Of a DNA stretch of 64,000 nt, positions 63,608 through 64,000 are shown piece after piece. The stretch spans positions 186,001 to 250,000 of the forward strand of contig NZ_JAVRHY010000001.1 in the NCBI RefSeq assembly GCF_031846305.1, read 5' to 3'. Source of the stretch: Spectribacter acetivorans (GTDB lineage Bacteria > Pseudomonadota > Gammaproteobacteria > Nevskiales > Salinisphaeraceae). The number at the start of each line of letters is the position of its first letter. The first letter of the stretch is position 1. The position numbers were made by a program, and so were the translations under genes. Under the pieces are notes generated by a model that saw nothing but the letters and a program-made list of their open reading frames with translations, did not search any database and was not told the origin of the DNA.

Positions 63608-64000
63608 TCACACTGCCTGCCGGCCAGCGCCGCGCGCCACCCAATAGTCCACGCTGAGATAGCGGCCGGCCCCGGTGAAGAACAGGCTCAGCAGCATGAT
63701 GAAGTAGGTCGCCGCCATCTGGATGCCGTTGTTGAGGATCACGAACTTGCCCTGCGCGGTCAGCCATTCGTAATCACCGTGCTCCTTGAGGATGGCGCGG
63801 CCGCGCTCGGCGCGTTTGGCGGCCTCCTGTGCATCCTCGCAGTTGAACAGGCAGAACATGGGGTCGGCGATGGTCTGCCAGCCGTGCTCCCAGTGCACGG
63901 CAAAGGCGGCGACCAGCATGGTCGCCATCAGCGGAATCGCCAGCCAGCGCACGGCGAGCCCGATCAGCAGGGCAATGGCGCCGAGCACTTCCGTGGCGGT
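63608..64000 (-). CDS. DoxX/HvfX-like membrane protein, 5' end outside the window
   Basis: At least 126 codons remain, open to the last base. Membrane helices (IALLIGLAVRWLAIPLMATMLVAAFAVHW, then FVILNNGIQMAATYFIMLLSLFF) surround FNCEDAQEAAKRAERGRAILKEHG, and the end reads GAGRYLSVDYWVARG. The pattern is that of the DoxX family and in particular the HvfX members found with copper-binding peptide (HvfABC-like) loci; the neighbouring genes that would test this are off the end. The start cannot be seen. Confidence 0.7.
   Translation of the reverse strand, partial: TATEVLGAIALLIGLAVRWLAIPLMATMLVAAFAVHWEHGWQTIADPMFCLFNCEDAQEAAKRAERGRAILKEHGDYEWLTAQGKFVILNNGIQMAATYFIMLLSLFFTGAGRYLSVDYWVARGAGRQAV

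Overview
The window is GC-rich, densely coded chromosomal DNA of a gammaproteobacterium-like organism. It has a split B12-dependent methionine synthase, the NirBD/NasA assimilatory nitrate pathway, malate synthase G, and RimK-like/GNAT and class D beta-lactamase genes. Nothing here fixes the genus; a halophilic or marine lineage such as Salinisphaerales/Nevskiales is only a guess. No rRNA or tRNA gene was recognised. LAYOUT: 1-7 kb holds the 3' part of a secreted YVTN-type beta-propeller protein, a truncated proline iminopeptidase, a NemR-like repressor with a clear palindromic operator divergent from an EpsC-type serine acetyltransferase, then gph, MAPEG and LysE genes. 7-20 kb is a cobalamin block. 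One cobalamin riboswitch precedes btuB and a beta-propeller lipoprotein (+ strand). A second precedes cobO-cobQ-btuC-btuD-btuF (- strand). The consumer, methionine synthase, follows as two separate genes, and a 467-bp cassette with 31-bp terminal inverted repeats encoding a GxxExxY (PD-(D/E)xK-like) protein sits between them. 20-30 kb holds a CHASE-PAS-GGDEF-EAL protein, ferrochelatase, a lipase-like hydrolase and a large ExeM/NucH-type extracellular nuclease. 30-40 kb is the accessory region: an OXA-type beta-lactamase in an overlapping operon, a run of small minus-strand genes, an AT-rich frameshifted DUF2834 gene, an attC-like integron site following a ParE/RelE toxin remnant, an IS3-family element, a hipBA module with three evenly spaced operators, and a displaced second copy of the 3' end of glcB. 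40-46 kb holds glcB, a RimK-like ATP-grasp/GNAT pair, a uroporphyrinogen-III methyltransferase and a uroporphyrinogen-III synthase. 46-57 kb is the nitrate assimilation locus: NasT (ANTAR), an outer-membrane porin, an NrtA/NasS-like binding protein, NarK, NirB, NirD and NasA. The porin gene and the nas operon each appear to have a sigma-54 promoter followed by a leader terminator, as expected for NasT antitermination. 57-64 kb holds an MMPL exporter with its LolA-like partner, small envelope proteins, one reading frame broken by a UGA, two glutathione-transferase-family genes and a DoxX/HvfX-like gene running off the end. HOW THE GENES WORK TOGETHER: corrinoid is imported by BtuB, BtuF, BtuC and BtuD, adenosylated by CobO and amidated by CobQ. 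Separately, methionine synthase uses B12 in its methylated form. Nitrate would cross the porin and NarK and be reduced by NasA and then the siroheme enzyme NirBD, whose cofactor supply is served by the adjacent uroporphyrinogen genes. The most unusual signals are the GxxExxY cassette with two gene-less relatives elsewhere in the window, the integron/IS/toxin remnant region, the possible BtuG-like lipoprotein, and a palindromic repeat inserted in frame in the nitrate reductase gene.
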